In this document: piece by piece, positions 1-7,911 of the stretch
Layout: every line of letters starts with the position of its first letter
How positions within the stretch are numbered: position 1 is the stretch's first letter
DNA from: Nostoc sp. ATCC 53789
Lineage (GTDB): Bacteria; Cyanobacteriota; Cyanobacteriia; Cyanobacteriales; Nostocaceae
NCBI RefSeq assembly: GCF_009873495.1
Contig: NZ_CP046703.1
Location: 6,104,501-6,168,500 of the forward strand
Direction of reading: 5' to 3'
Length of the DNA stretch: 64,000 nucleotides
Notes under the pieces: model-generated
Database searches by the model: none
The model's input: only the letters and a program-made list of their open reading frames with translations
Told to the model about the DNA's origin: nothing
Program-made: the position numbers and the translations under genes

Positions 1-111
1 GTCGTTTCCTTTCGACTATTTCATATTAAAGTTTGCCTCTAAAATTACCGATCTATCTAGAGAACTAAAATCAAAAATCTTTAGATATCATTTGAATATT
101 CACTGATTCTC

Positions 112-133
112 CGGTAGGGGAAATACCCTACCG
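112..133. repeat. Short inverted repeat at the window edge
   Basis: An 8-bp perfect inverted repeat (CGGTAGGG / CCCTACCG, loop of 6) lies in the gene-free first 212 bases. The same stretch ends with TTTTGCGTAAG near 178-188, which resembles the end of the MITE-like element at 35116-35253, so this may be the remnant of a similar element. No gene is seen in 1-212. Confidence 0.45.
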
Positions 134-212
134 AAAGCGTCTCTGCATCTACATAAATCGCCCCTACAGGGTATAATTTTGCGTAAGCCCTAGTAGTATT
201 TTTATTAGTGTT

Positions 213-1073
213 TCAAGACTCAGGAGTAACGACCAAAGAAAGAGCTAGTTGATAAAGTTGGCGACGGGGAAGGGAGGTAAATTTTGCTAACTGACGACTA
301 GCTTGCGATCGCGATATTCCCTGACTAATTAACATTTTCAATTCGGCTTTCAATTCCTCTTCTGTCAGTTGAGGCTGACTGGCTGGAATTCCTGCCACTA
401 CTAATGTATATTCACCCTGGGGTTCTCGTTGGCTGTAGTGAGCGATCGCTTCGGCAATCGTCCCCCGCCAAAATTCCTCATACAATTTTGTTAACTCCCG
501 CCCTAGCACAATTTGGCGATCGCTCCCCCAAACAAGAGCTAAGTCTTGTAAAGTATCTCGCAAGCGGTGGGGTGATTCGTAGAAAATCAATGTGCGAGAT
601 TCTGTTTGCAGAGATTCTAAATATTCTTGTCTCTGTTGAGTTTTCGCCGGCAGAAAGCCTTCAAAGACAAACCGATCTGTTGGTAATCCAGATGCACTCA
701 AAGCGGTAATTGCTGCACTAGCGCCAGGAATGGGAACTACTGAAATCCCCGCCTCAATGCAGGCTTTTACCAGTTCATATCCAGGATCGGAAATACCTGG
801 CATTCCCGCATCAGTCACAAGTGCGATCGCTTTATTGTTAACTAAATGCTCTAATAATTCCGGGATGCGGCTAGTACGATTGTGTTCGTGGTAACTCACC
901 TGGGGAGTTTTAACTTGAAAATGCTGTAATAATTTCCCTGTGTGACGGGTGTCTTCCGCAGCAATGATATCCACAGTCTGCAAAATTCGCACCGCCCGAA
1001 AGGTTATATCTTCCAGGTTGCCAATGGGTGTACCGACAACGTAAAGTGTTCTTGGTTTTGGATCGGTTTGCAT
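213..1073 (-). CDS. rsmI: 16S rRNA (cytidine-1402 2'-O)-methyltransferase RsmI
   Basis: A 286-residue SAM-dependent methyltransferase of the tetrapyrrole-methylase fold. In this family the enzyme 2'-O-methylates C1402 of 16S rRNA in the decoding centre. The N-terminus carries the family signature LYVVGTPIGNLEDITFRAV at about residues 10-28, followed by AAEDTRHT and VTDAGMPGISDPG (about residue 88), all typical of RsmI. IPGASAAITALSASGLP follows. Length matches the family (about 280). The start at 1073 is chosen because the conserved GTPIGNLED motif begins only some 14 residues in. The gene is transcribed away from the sugar kinase at 1199, and the 125-bp gap is filled with palindromic repeats. 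The function is well supported by motifs; no operon partner is visible. Confidence 0.95.
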   Translation of the reverse strand: MQTDPKPRTLYVVGTPIGNLEDITFRAVRILQTVDIIAAEDTRHTGKLLQHFQVKTPQVSYHEHNRTSRIPELLEHLVNNKAIALVTDAGMPGISDPGYELVKACIEAGISVVPIPGASAAITALSASGLPTDRFVFEGFLPAKTQQRQEYLESLQTESRTLIFYESPHRLRDTLQDLALVWGSDRQIVLGRELTKLYEEFWRGTIAEAIAHYSQREPQGEYTLVVAGIPASQPQLTEEELKAELKMLISQGISRSQASRQLAKFTSLPRRQLYQLALSLVVTPES

Positions 1074-1089
1074 GAGAGATTAGGAGTTT

Positions 1090-1159
1090 TTGTAGAGACG
1101 CGATTCATCGCGTCTGTGCAGGAGAGATAGGAGAGACGCGATGAATCGCGTCTGTACAA
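1090..1159. repeat. Paired GAGACGCGAT palindromic repeats
   Basis: Two copies of a palindromic unit built on GAGACGCGAT and ATCGCGTCT sit back to back between the divergent genes rsmI and the PfkB kinase. Related TGTAGAGACG units occur at about 26425, 26543-26573 and 54822-54852. They are dispersed cyanobacterial repeats and could form hairpins in either leader. Confidence 0.7.
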
Positions 1160-1198
1160 GAGTTAAAAATAATTATTTATGCAGCTATACGAACATAT

Positions 1199-2095
1199 AT
1201 GACAAATGGCTCGTCCAAAATTCAAAATCCAAAATCGGATCATGGGTTATTTGTCGGTTTAGTAACTTTAGATTTGATTTACCTTGCTGAATCTGCCCCC
1301 AAAAATAATCAGAAGATTGTCGCTACTGACTATACTGTAGCGGCAGGTGGCCCAGCAACAAACGCAGCTGTAACTTTCAGGCATTTAGGTAATCAAGCTA
1401 CAGTCTTAGGTGTAGTGGGTTCTCACCCAATGACACAGCTAATTCGAGGCGATTTGGCAAATTACAAAGTTGAGATCGCAGACCTTGAGCCTACCACTGA
1501 TTTAGCACCGCCTGTCTCCTCAATCATTGTCACCCAAGCCACAGGTGAAAGAGCCGTGGTTTCCATCAATGCTGTCAAAACTCAAGCCAGTAGCGCATCT
1601 ATCCCTTCAGATATTTTACAAAATGTCAACATAGTACTGATTGATGGGCATCAGATGGCTGTAAGTTATTTCATAGCCCAAGCAGCTAAAGCCAAAAATA
1701 TCCCAGTAGTAATCGATGGTGGCAGTTGGAAGCCTGGATTTGAGCAAATTTTGCCGTTTGTAGATTATGCCATCTGTTCAGCTAATTTTTATCCCCCCAA
1801 CTGTCAGACTGGAAAAGACGTTTTTGCCTATCTGGCCGGGTTTAAGATTCCTTACATCGCCATTACTCACGGACAAAAACCAATTGAATACTTGAGTTGC
1901 ACTAAAACTGGTATCGTAGATGTGCCGCAAATACACGCGGTTGATACATTAGGGGCTGGAGATATTTTCCACGGTGCTTTTTGTGATTACATTTTAAGGG
2001 AAAGTTTTACTGATGCGTTGGCGCTAGCAGCTAAGATTGCTGCTGATTCCTGTAAATGTTTTGGCACTCGGCGCTGGATGGATTTAAAGTGCTGA
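1199..2095 (+). CDS. PfkB-family (ribokinase-like) carbohydrate kinase
   Basis: A 298-residue kinase of the PfkB/ribokinase family, which phosphorylates a sugar or nucleoside hydroxyl with ATP in the cytosol. The N-terminal sugar-site motif GGPATNAAVTFRHLG lies at about residue 50, and the C-terminal PfkB signature DTLGAGDIFHGAF at about residue 250 contains the GAGD anion hole and catalytic Asp. The substrate cannot be told from sequence. The first 13 or so residues (MTNGSSKIQNPKS) are encoded by the dispersed repeat TTCAAAATCCAAAATC, so the translated start may be this ATG or the N-terminus may have been extended by repeat insertion; the conserved fold begins at GLFVGLVTLDL. An IMPase-family phosphatase follows on the same strand after a repeat-filled gap of about 240 bp. 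Confidence 0.85.
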   Translation: MTNGSSKIQNPKSDHGLFVGLVTLDLIYLAESAPKNNQKIVATDYTVAAGGPATNAAVTFRHLGNQATVLGVVGSHPMTQLIRGDLANYKVEIADLEPTTDLAPPVSSIIVTQATGERAVVSINAVKTQASSASIPSDILQNVNIVLIDGHQMAVSYFIAQAAKAKNIPVVIDGGSWKPGFEQILPFVDYAICSANFYPPNCQTGKDVFAYLAGFKIPYIAITHGQKPIEYLSCTKTGIVDVPQIHAVDTLGAGDIFHGAFCDYILRESFTDALALAAKIAADSCKCFGTRRWMDLKC

Positions 2096-2103
2096 ATGAA
2101 GAA

Positions 2104-2312
2104 AGGGAAAGGGGGAAAGGGGAAAGGGGAAAGGGAAGCAGTAACTTAAAAGTAGGGGTTTCAAATATGGACACTGATTTTTATCGCACTACGTGTCTTA
2201 AAAATATTCTTTTTTATTCGACCTATTTAAAAATAGTGGCTTTATACCTTTTGGGGAAAAGTTCTTTATCCTTTCCTTTCCCCCTTACCCTTTCCCCTTT
2301 TCCCCTTTTTGG
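2104..2312. repeat. A/G-rich inverted repeat pair
   Basis: A purine-rich GGGGAAAGG run at about 2104-2134 is answered by a pyrimidine-rich CCTTTCCCC run at about 2270-2310, giving an imperfect inverted repeat that encloses about 140 bp. It fills the gap between the PfkB kinase and the phosphatase gene. Related arms occur near 14757, 19483, 19870 and 61692. Confidence 0.6.
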
Positions 2313-2338
2313 TAATCAGGTTAATAAAGGCAAATTTA

Positions 2339-3199
2339 ATGAAAGACTTACAACAAATATTAGCGATCGCTCGTGAGATAGGTTGGGGTGCAGCAGATAT
2401 ACTGCGATCGTACTACCACGGCACCGCAAAAGACCCTAACTTAGATGTGCAATATAAACAAAATGAGCCTGTTACCGTTGCCGATGTAGCTGTGAGTCAA
2501 TATATCTTGCAGAAGCTACAAGCAACTTTAGGTAACGAAGATTTTGCTTACATCAGTGAAGAAACCTATCAGTCGCCAACTACAGGCGCACACCCTTCCG
2601 CCCCTTGGGTATGGATAATTGACCCTTTGGATGGCACACGAGACTTTATTGAAAAAACTGGGGACTATGCAGTTCACATTGCTTTAGTCAAGGAAACGCG
2701 CCCAGTATTAGCAGTGGTGGCAGTACCAGAGTCAGAAAAGTTATATTACGCTACCAAAGGTGGGGGGACATTTGTAGAAACCCGTGATGGTTCTGTTCCT
2801 TTACAAGTGTCGTCAAGTAAACCAATTGAGGATTTAACCTTAGTGGTTAGTCGCTCTCACCGCAACCAACGCTTAGATTACTTGCTACAAAATTTACCCT
2901 GTCAAAATCAGAAATCTGTAGGTAGTGTAGGCTGTAAAATCGCCACTATTGTCGAGCAACAAGCAGATATCTATATTTCCCTTTCTGGTAAGTCTGCGCC
3001 CAAAGATTGGGATATGGCAGCACCTGAACTGATTTTAACAGAAGCTGGTGGTAAGTTTACCCACTTTGACGGCGCTCCGTTGCAGTATAACACTGGTGAT
3101 ATCAATCAATGGGGAGGTTTGCTGGCGAGTAATGGTGAATATCACGAAGCACTGTGCCAGCAAGCAGAAAAGATTTTAGCGCAGTTCGACCATAGCTAA
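2339..3199 (+). CDS. Inositol-monophosphatase-family phosphatase, probably CysQ-like 3'(2'),5'-bisphosphate nucleotidase
   Basis: A 286-residue member of the Mg-dependent IMPase/FBPase superfamily. The signature WIIDPLDGTRDFIEKTG (about residues 89-105) contains the metal-binding DPLDGT box, SEET lies just before it, and the C-terminal WDMAAPELILTEAGG box binds the second metal site. The DPLDGTRDFI form, rather than DPIDGTNNF, favours the CysQ/PAP-phosphatase branch, which removes phosphate from PAP produced by sulfate assimilation. The ATG at 2339 is preferred over an in-frame GTG-type start 10 codons upstream because the upstream codons lie at the edge of repeat DNA. Substrate is an inference; an inositol or fructose-bisphosphate role is less likely. 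Confidence 0.85.
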   Translation: MKDLQQILAIAREIGWGAADILRSYYHGTAKDPNLDVQYKQNEPVTVADVAVSQYILQKLQATLGNEDFAYISEETYQSPTTGAHPSAPWVWIIDPLDGTRDFIEKTGDYAVHIALVKETRPVLAVVAVPESEKLYYATKGGGTFVETRDGSVPLQVSSSKPIEDLTLVVSRSHRNQRLDYLLQNLPCQNQKSVGSVGCKIATIVEQQADIYISLSGKSAPKDWDMAAPELILTEAGGKFTHFDGAPLQYNTGDINQWGGLLASNGEYHEALCQQAEKILAQFDHS

Positions 3200-3577
3200 T
3201 GGGACATTTGAGGATGAATATTTTTTAATTTGCTTTTAAAACAGCTAGTCATGTTATGATTGCACCCACTGCCGATAATAATCTTTACCTCTAAGTCCAC
3301 AGCTTAATTTTCAAAACACTAAATACCTGCGCGATCGCAGATTCAAAGTGTAACTTTTATAGTACAAGCAACAAAAGCCAGTCAATGGAGAAGTCTGCAA
3401 ACCTGCATAAAGGGTTTGATTTGTGAATAAAATTCACTATTAGACGATATTCAAAGGCTGAAGGCTGTGCTAGACTCATGGACATAAAGATTATTTTCGG
3501 TTGAGTAACTAGTTTTGATTTCTAAAAACCGTCTCTCCGAATTTAACTCTCTACACTCCCTGAATTCGGAGATTTCT
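3200..3577 (+). promoter_or_regulatory. Long leader region of the RRM protein gene, with a hairpin over the ribosome-binding site
   Basis: The 378 bases between the phosphatase stop and the RRM start contain no gene. A 10-bp perfect inverted repeat (TCTCCGAATT at 3534-3543, AATTCGGAGA at 3563-3572) ends 5 nt before the ATG. The GGAG at 3568-3571, spaced 6 nt from the start, is the Shine-Dalgarno and lies inside the right arm, so folding would hide it. Cold induction of rbp genes is known in Anabaena, so temperature- or protein-dependent opening of this leader is a reasonable inference. Confidence 0.6.
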
Positions 3578-3892
3578 ATGTCAATTTACGTCGGGAACCT
3601 GTCATATCAGGTTACAGAAGAGGACCTAAAGCAGGCTTTTGCAGAATACGGAACAGTAAGTCGTGTTCAACTACCCACAGATCGGGAAACAGGCCGGCCT
3701 CGTGGGTTCGCTTTTGTGGAAATGGAATCAGACACACAAGAACAAGCTGCCATTGATGCACTTGATGGTGCTGAATGGATGGGACGTGACTTGAAAGTGA
3801 ACAAAGCTAAACCTCGTGAGGATAGAAGCAGTTCTCCTCGTGGTAGCTGGGGTGGTGGTAATGCCCGCCGCAACAATAATAATCGCTACTAA
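3578..3892 (+). CDS. RNA-binding protein with one RRM domain and short Gly/Arg/Asn-rich tail (Rbp type)
   Basis: A 104-residue RRM protein. The N-terminal RNP2 motif is IYVGNLSY (residues 3-10) and RNP1 is RGFAFVEM (about residues 43-50); the RRM covers about 1-80. The C-terminal 25 residues are rich in Gly, Arg and Asn, like the tails of the cold-regulated Rbp proteins of Anabaena. The ATG at 3578 is chosen over an in-frame upstream start at 3515 because IYVGNL immediately follows and a GGAG lies 6 nt upstream. Members bind single-stranded RNA; in cyanobacteria they are implicated in cold response and mRNA handling. An intrinsic terminator follows at about 3925-3970. Confidence 0.92.
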   Translation: MSIYVGNLSYQVTEEDLKQAFAEYGTVSRVQLPTDRETGRPRGFAFVEMESDTQEQAAIDALDGAEWMGRDLKVNKAKPREDRSSSPRGSWGGGNARRNNNNRY

Positions 3893-3924
3893 AGTCGATT
3901 CCTAAAAGTTTCATATTTAGAGTC

Positions 3925-3970
3925 TCCAGCAGATAAAGCCAAAAGCTGCCCTCTGCTGGGATATTTTTTG
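3925..3970 (+). terminator. Rho-independent terminator of the RRM gene
   Basis: A 9-bp stem (arms 3925-3933 and 3952-3960, CCAGCAG / CTGCTGG core, one end G-T pair) is followed by a run of six T at about 3964-3969, 33 bp after the RRM stop codon. Confidence 0.75.
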
Positions 3971-4018
3971 TATCTAACCTTAAACCATTCATTTATTGCA
4001 GCTTCATAAAAAATGGTA

Positions 4019-4975
4019 CTAGGGAAGAAAGTTTTTATCTATTTGAGCCTTTTGAATTGCGCGTTGCGCTTGGATGGAAACTTCTCTATCGGGATCATCC
4101 AACGCTTGTTGTAAGGGATTAATAGCATCAGGATGAGCTAAATTACCAAGTGCAATTACTGCTTCTTTGCGTACATCTGCATATTCATCTGTTAATGCTT
4201 GAATTAATCTCGGCATAACTTGAATATCTGGGATTTTTTGCAAAGCTTGTGCTGCTGATTTTCGCACTTGCCAATGTTCATCATTTAAAGCTATTTCTAA
4301 TGCTGAAATTGCTTGATGGTTCTCATGAATAGCGAGAGATTTAGCTGCATTCCGGCGAACCTGCCAATCACTATCATTTGTGAGTGCTTGACGAAGTATT
4401 GTAATCACTTCTGCATCTTGTAAATGTTCTAAAGTTAAAGCAGCAGCACGACGTACACTTGCTTCTCGATCAAAAATTAGATTTAAAGCTTGGGGACATT
4501 TTTCTAGTTGATTGATATATCGCAGTGTGGTAACGGCTGCTTCTCTTAACTCAGGATTTTTTGATTCTAGAAATGGTAAAACGTAGGGTAAACATTGAAT
4601 ATCATGTATTTTCCGTAAAAGCACTAAAATATTTAATTGGAGATTTACATCATTACTTTGCAGTTTATCTAGTAAAAGTAACAATTCATCTTGTGTTATT
4701 AACTCACTTAATGCTGATGCCGCTTCAGTGCGAATATCTGTATCCGATGAACTAAGGCATTCAATTAAAGCAGGTATTGCTACAGGATTAGCAATTTCCC
4801 AAAGGGCGGATATCGCTATTTTTTGAACAGTAATATGTTCATCTTTCAAAGCAATGAGTAAAGCATCTATTGTTTCTTCATCGCCTAAATGCTGTAAGGT
4901 TTTTACAGCTACTATACGATCATTTATATCAGGCGATCGCAGCATTTCTAGCCAATGTTTGAGGTCATCATTCAT
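4019..4975 (-). CDS. HEAT-repeat (PBS-lyase HEAT-like) protein
   Basis: A 318-residue all-helical protein built of about nine repeats of roughly 31 residues. Typical units contain DWQVRRNAAKSLA, HWQVRKSAAQALQ and YADVRKEAVIALG. These are PBS-lyase-type HEAT repeats, which serve as scaffolds and occur in phycobilin lyases and many adaptor proteins. No catalytic lyase residues are recognisable and no phycobiliprotein genes are nearby. The gene lies 19 bp downstream of the two-cluster ferredoxin and is transcribed with it, so I infer it is a partner or assembly scaffold of the AprA-like flavoprotein module. Phycobilin lyase activity is the alternative but has no contextual support. Confidence 0.85.
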   Translation of the reverse strand: MNDDLKHWLEMLRSPDINDRIVAVKTLQHLGDEETIDALLIALKDEHITVQKIAISALWEIANPVAIPALIECLSSSDTDIRTEAASALSELITQDELLLLLDKLQSNDVNLQLNILVLLRKIHDIQCLPYVLPFLESKNPELREAAVTTLRYINQLEKCPQALNLIFDREASVRRAAALTLEHLQDAEVITILRQALTNDSDWQVRRNAAKSLAIHENHQAISALEIALNDEHWQVRKSAAQALQKIPDIQVMPRLIQALTDEYADVRKEAVIALGNLAHPDAINPLQQALDDPDREVSIQAQRAIQKAQIDKNFLP

Positions 4976-4994
4976 TAATTTTTACCACAGATAA

Positions 4995-5222
4995 TTAACG
5001 TAATAAAAAGGGAATCTGCACAGTAATGGCATTCGTTGGACATTCTTTTTCACAAGGTAGACAAAACCAACATTCATCATATTTCATGTAGGCTTTGCCT
5101 GTTTCTGGATTTTTTGCCAATACATCCAAGGGACAAACTTCAATACAGGCTGTGCATTTTTCTAAACATTTCGATTCATCAACGATAACAGGAACATCTA
5201 TTCTTTGATTAATTAAAGCCAT
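4995..5222 (-). CDS. AprB-like ferredoxin with two [4Fe-4S] clusters
   Basis: A 75-residue ferredoxin. Cluster motif 1 is CLEKCTACIEVCP (C-x3-C-x2-C-x3-CP) and cluster motif 2 is CWFCLPCEKECPTNAI (C-x2-C-x2-C-x3-CP). The second motif closely resembles the CWECYSC...CP motif of the APS-reductase beta subunit AprB, but the protein is half the length of AprB (about 150) and lacks its C-terminal tail that wraps around AprA. It lies in the operon of an AprA-like flavoprotein (6070-7779), with a HAD gene between, so I infer that it passes electrons to or from that flavoprotein. Dissimilatory APS reduction itself is unlikely in a cyanobacterium. Confidence 0.88.
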   Translation of the reverse strand: MALINQRIDVPVIVDESKCLEKCTACIEVCPLDVLAKNPETGKAYMKYDECWFCLPCEKECPTNAITVQIPFLLR

Positions 5223-5299
5223 AAAATAACTCCATGATTTTGTACTGAAACTGGTAAACAGTAAAACAATTATTATAGTGTTAATATTTTCTGTTTTCT

Positions 5300-5345
5300 C
5301 GATATCATGTGTTGGGTTCCACTACGTTCCACCCAACCTACAGGA
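5300..5345. repeat. Dispersed GTTGGGT...ACCCAAC palindromic repeat
   Basis: TGTTGGGTTCCA and ACGTTCCACCCAACCTAC form an imperfect hairpin in the gap between the HAD and ferredoxin genes. A longer relative is at 33650-33731. It may attenuate read-through within the minus-strand module. Confidence 0.6.
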
Positions 5346-5361
5346 GAGAGCGATCGCACTA

Positions 5362-6069
5362 TTAGTTAAGCAACTCTAGCAATTTTAATAGTTTACTTAT
5401 CATAAATTTTGGTTGGACTTCTTTTGGTAAATTTTGATTTTTTCTGTTGTAATAGCAAAAATCAATATTGACTTGTGTTGCTCCTGCATAGTCGTGCTTT
5501 AGAGAATCTCCAACATAAATAACTTCTGCTGGTGTTAAATTTAACCTAGATAAAGCATGATGGAATATCTCAGGAGATGGTTTAGCAAAACCAATTGCTT
5601 CAGAAACTACAACTTCTTCAAAAAAATGCTCAATTCCAGCAGCTTGCATTCTCGGTAGTTGCGCTGATACAAACCCGTTCGTAATGACAGCCAAACGATA
5701 ATTGTGTGCGAGAACAGTTAGCACTTCATTTACATCAGGTTCCATTACGCCCGAATGATTAAAAATATGCCAAAAACTTTGACTAAGCTTGCTGAGTTGA
5801 TCTGTTTGTATATCTAATTGAGCAAGTGTACTTCGATAAGACCTCTCGATTATCTCACTAGGAGAAAAGATATCTCGCTGTCTCCAATACTTGGAATTAT
5901 AAGTTTCAAAGACTTGAAGAAAAATAGTCTCACTGACTCCATTTAAATCTAAAGATACTGCACAATCTTCTAATGCTCCTAGAATAGCTTGGCGTTCACA
6001 TAGCTCAAAATTCAACAGTGTATTATCGAGATCAAAAATTATTGCTTTATAGAGCATTTTCATGGACAT
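5362..6069 (-). CDS. HAD-superfamily hydrolase (YjjG/haloacid-dehalogenase type)
   Basis: A 235-residue HAD phosphatase. Motif I is FDLDNTLLNF near residue 13 with nucleophile DxD, motif II is ITNGF near residue 130, motif III and IV are FAKPSPEIF and VYVGDSLKHDYAGA. The cap between motifs I and II is helical (C1 type), as in YjjG-like nucleotidases and phosphoglycolate-type phosphatases. The start codon at 6069 directly abuts the stop of the AprA-like gene (6070-6072), so translation is probably coupled. Substrate is unknown; a house-cleaning or repair role for a damaged cofactor of the flavoprotein is speculative. Confidence 0.88.
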   Translation of the reverse strand: MSMKMLYKAIIFDLDNTLLNFELCERQAILGALEDCAVSLDLNGVSETIFLQVFETYNSKYWRQRDIFSPSEIIERSYRSTLAQLDIQTDQLSKLSQSFWHIFNHSGVMEPDVNEVLTVLAHNYRLAVITNGFVSAQLPRMQAAGIEHFFEEVVVSEAIGFAKPSPEIFHHALSRLNLTPAEVIYVGDSLKHDYAGATQVNIDFCYYNRKNQNLPKEVQPKFMISKLLKLLELLN

Positions 6070-7779
6070 TCATTTAACAGCAACATTGTAGACTTCTTTG
6101 ACTGCATCTACTTCCACGATGTAAGGCTCTACAGGACGCTTAAACAATACCATTTGCTCTAATTTATCTTTCTTTAAATTGACATGACAAAACCATTCTT
6201 CATCATTCTTTTCTGGATAATCTAAGCGGTAATGATAAAGGCCCCAACGAGTCTCTTGACGATATAATGATGCTCTAGCTGCCATTTCTGCACAGTCCCG
6301 AATAAAGTGAACTTCTAGACTACGCATCAATTCATGAGGATCACGAGCGCCCATTAAATCTAATGTTTCTTGATATTGCACAAAATGTTTTAAACCAATC
6401 TCTATTTTATTGCCTGATTTTGGTGGTTGCAGATAATCATTAACTAAGCGTCTTAATTTATATTCAACCTGGGTATGAGGTACACCATTAGGGCGAGTTA
6501 ATGGGGCATAAATTCTCGATTTTTCTGCTTCTAAAAAATCTACATCTGGTTCGATAAAATCTAAATCTTGAATATATTGAATGGCATGAGTTCCGGCTAT
6601 GCGACCGAAAACAAATGCCCCAATCATATAATTATGGGGAACACTGGCCATGTCTCCGGCTGCATATAAACCAGGGACGGTTGTTTGAGCATTTTCATTT
6701 ACCCACACGCCAGAGGCACTATGACCACTACATAAGCCAATTTCGGAAATGTGCATCTCTACGCCGTGAGTGCGATAATCTTCATTTCTGCCTTGATGAA
6801 AACGTTCTCTACTTGGTCGTTCATTCGCCCACAGTATGGATTCAATTTCAGCGATTGTATCTTCATCAAGATGGGTCATTTTCAATTGGACTGGCCCTTT
6901 TCCAGAATTTAATTCTTTCCAGATTTCTAACATCATTTGACCACTCCAATAGTCACAGCTAATGAAGCGATTTCCTTCAGCGTTGGCTGTATGTGCGCCA
7001 AAAGGCCCGGCAACATAAGCACAGGCTGGGCCGTTGTAATCTTTGATTAAAGGATTAACTTGAAAGCATTCAATATTACTAAGTTCTGCTCCTGCATGAT
7101 AAGCCATTGAATAGCCATCTCCGGCATTGGTAGGATTTTCGTAAGTGCCGTAGAGATAGCCAGAAGCAGGTAATCCTAATCTGCCGCAAGCACCTGTACA
7201 TAGGATAACGGCTTTAGCTTGAATGATAATATAATCACCGTTTCTGACATCAAATCCTACTGCACCAATAGCACGTCCTGCTTTGACTAAGACGCGGGTT
7301 GCCATGACGCGATTTGTGACTTTGACTTTGTGGCGTTTGACTTGTCGGGTAAGAATTGTTTTGAGGTCTTTTCCTTCTGGCATGGGTAAGACATATTTAC
7401 CCACACGATGCACTTGTTTTAAGTCATAGTTGCCTTGGGCATCTTTTTGAAATTTTACACCCCAACTTTCTAATTCTTGGATCACTTCGTAACCTAATTT
7501 GCCTGTTTGATAAATGGCTTTTTGGTTGACAATGCCATCGTTAGCAAGGGTGATTTCGCGCACGTATTGTTCTGGTGTAGAATGACCCGGAATAACTGCG
7601 GTATTCACGCCATCCATACCCATTGCGATCGCACCACTCCGTCGGATGTTAGCCTTTTCTAAAATCAGCACCTCTGCATCGGGATTCGCTTGTTTGGCTT
7701 TGATACCTGCCATTGTTCCGGCTGTACCGCCACCAATGACAAGTACATCAGTTTTTATCCGTTGGGTATTGATGTCCAT
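6070..7779 (-). CDS. AprA-like FAD flavoprotein (fumarate reductase / succinate dehydrogenase flavoprotein family)
   Basis: A 569-residue flavoprotein. The N-terminal dinucleotide-binding motif VLVIGGGTAGTMAG (residues 12-25) binds FAD. RRSGAIAMGMDGVNT (about 46-60) resembles the ERSGAVAQGLSAINT segment of APS-reductase AprA, and GLYAAGDMASVPHNYMIGA lies near residue 370. It is shorter than true AprA (about 640). Downstream in the operon are a HAD hydrolase, an AprB-like ferredoxin and a HEAT protein; upstream is an Mrp-type Fe-S ATPase. The reaction is unknown: related AprA-like proteins occur outside sulfate reducers. I infer an Fe-S-linked oxidoreductase of an organic or sulfur acid. Classical succinate dehydrogenase is less likely because no SdhB or SdhC is nearby. 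Confidence 0.85.
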   Translation of the reverse strand: MDINTQRIKTDVLVIGGGTAGTMAGIKAKQANPDAEVLILEKANIRRSGAIAMGMDGVNTAVIPGHSTPEQYVREITLANDGIVNQKAIYQTGKLGYEVIQELESWGVKFQKDAQGNYDLKQVHRVGKYVLPMPEGKDLKTILTRQVKRHKVKVTNRVMATRVLVKAGRAIGAVGFDVRNGDYIIIQAKAVILCTGACGRLGLPASGYLYGTYENPTNAGDGYSMAYHAGAELSNIECFQVNPLIKDYNGPACAYVAGPFGAHTANAEGNRFISCDYWSGQMMLEIWKELNSGKGPVQLKMTHLDEDTIAEIESILWANERPSRERFHQGRNEDYRTHGVEMHISEIGLCSGHSASGVWVNENAQTTVPGLYAAGDMASVPHNYMIGAFVFGRIAGTHAIQYIQDLDFIEPDVDFLEAEKSRIYAPLTRPNGVPHTQVEYKLRRLVNDYLQPPKSGNKIEIGLKHFVQYQETLDLMGARDPHELMRSLEVHFIRDCAEMAARASLYRQETRWGLYHYRLDYPEKNDEEWFCHVNLKKDKLEQMVLFKRPVEPYIVEVDAVKEVYNVAVK

Positions 7780-7911
7780 AAGCTTTTAGAAGTGGGGAGG
7801 AACTTTAAGGATTTATTACCGTTCCAAACGATGTCTTTGACCTTCAGAACTATAAGCACATTCAATACTACGCTAAAAAGAGCAATTTACCGTACTTTGC
7901 TGATAAAATAT

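Noticed and set aside
2056..2376. A 106-residue open frame over the A/G-rich repeat
   Set aside because: Overlaps the kinase end and phosphatase start and is coded by repeat DNA; no conserved feature.
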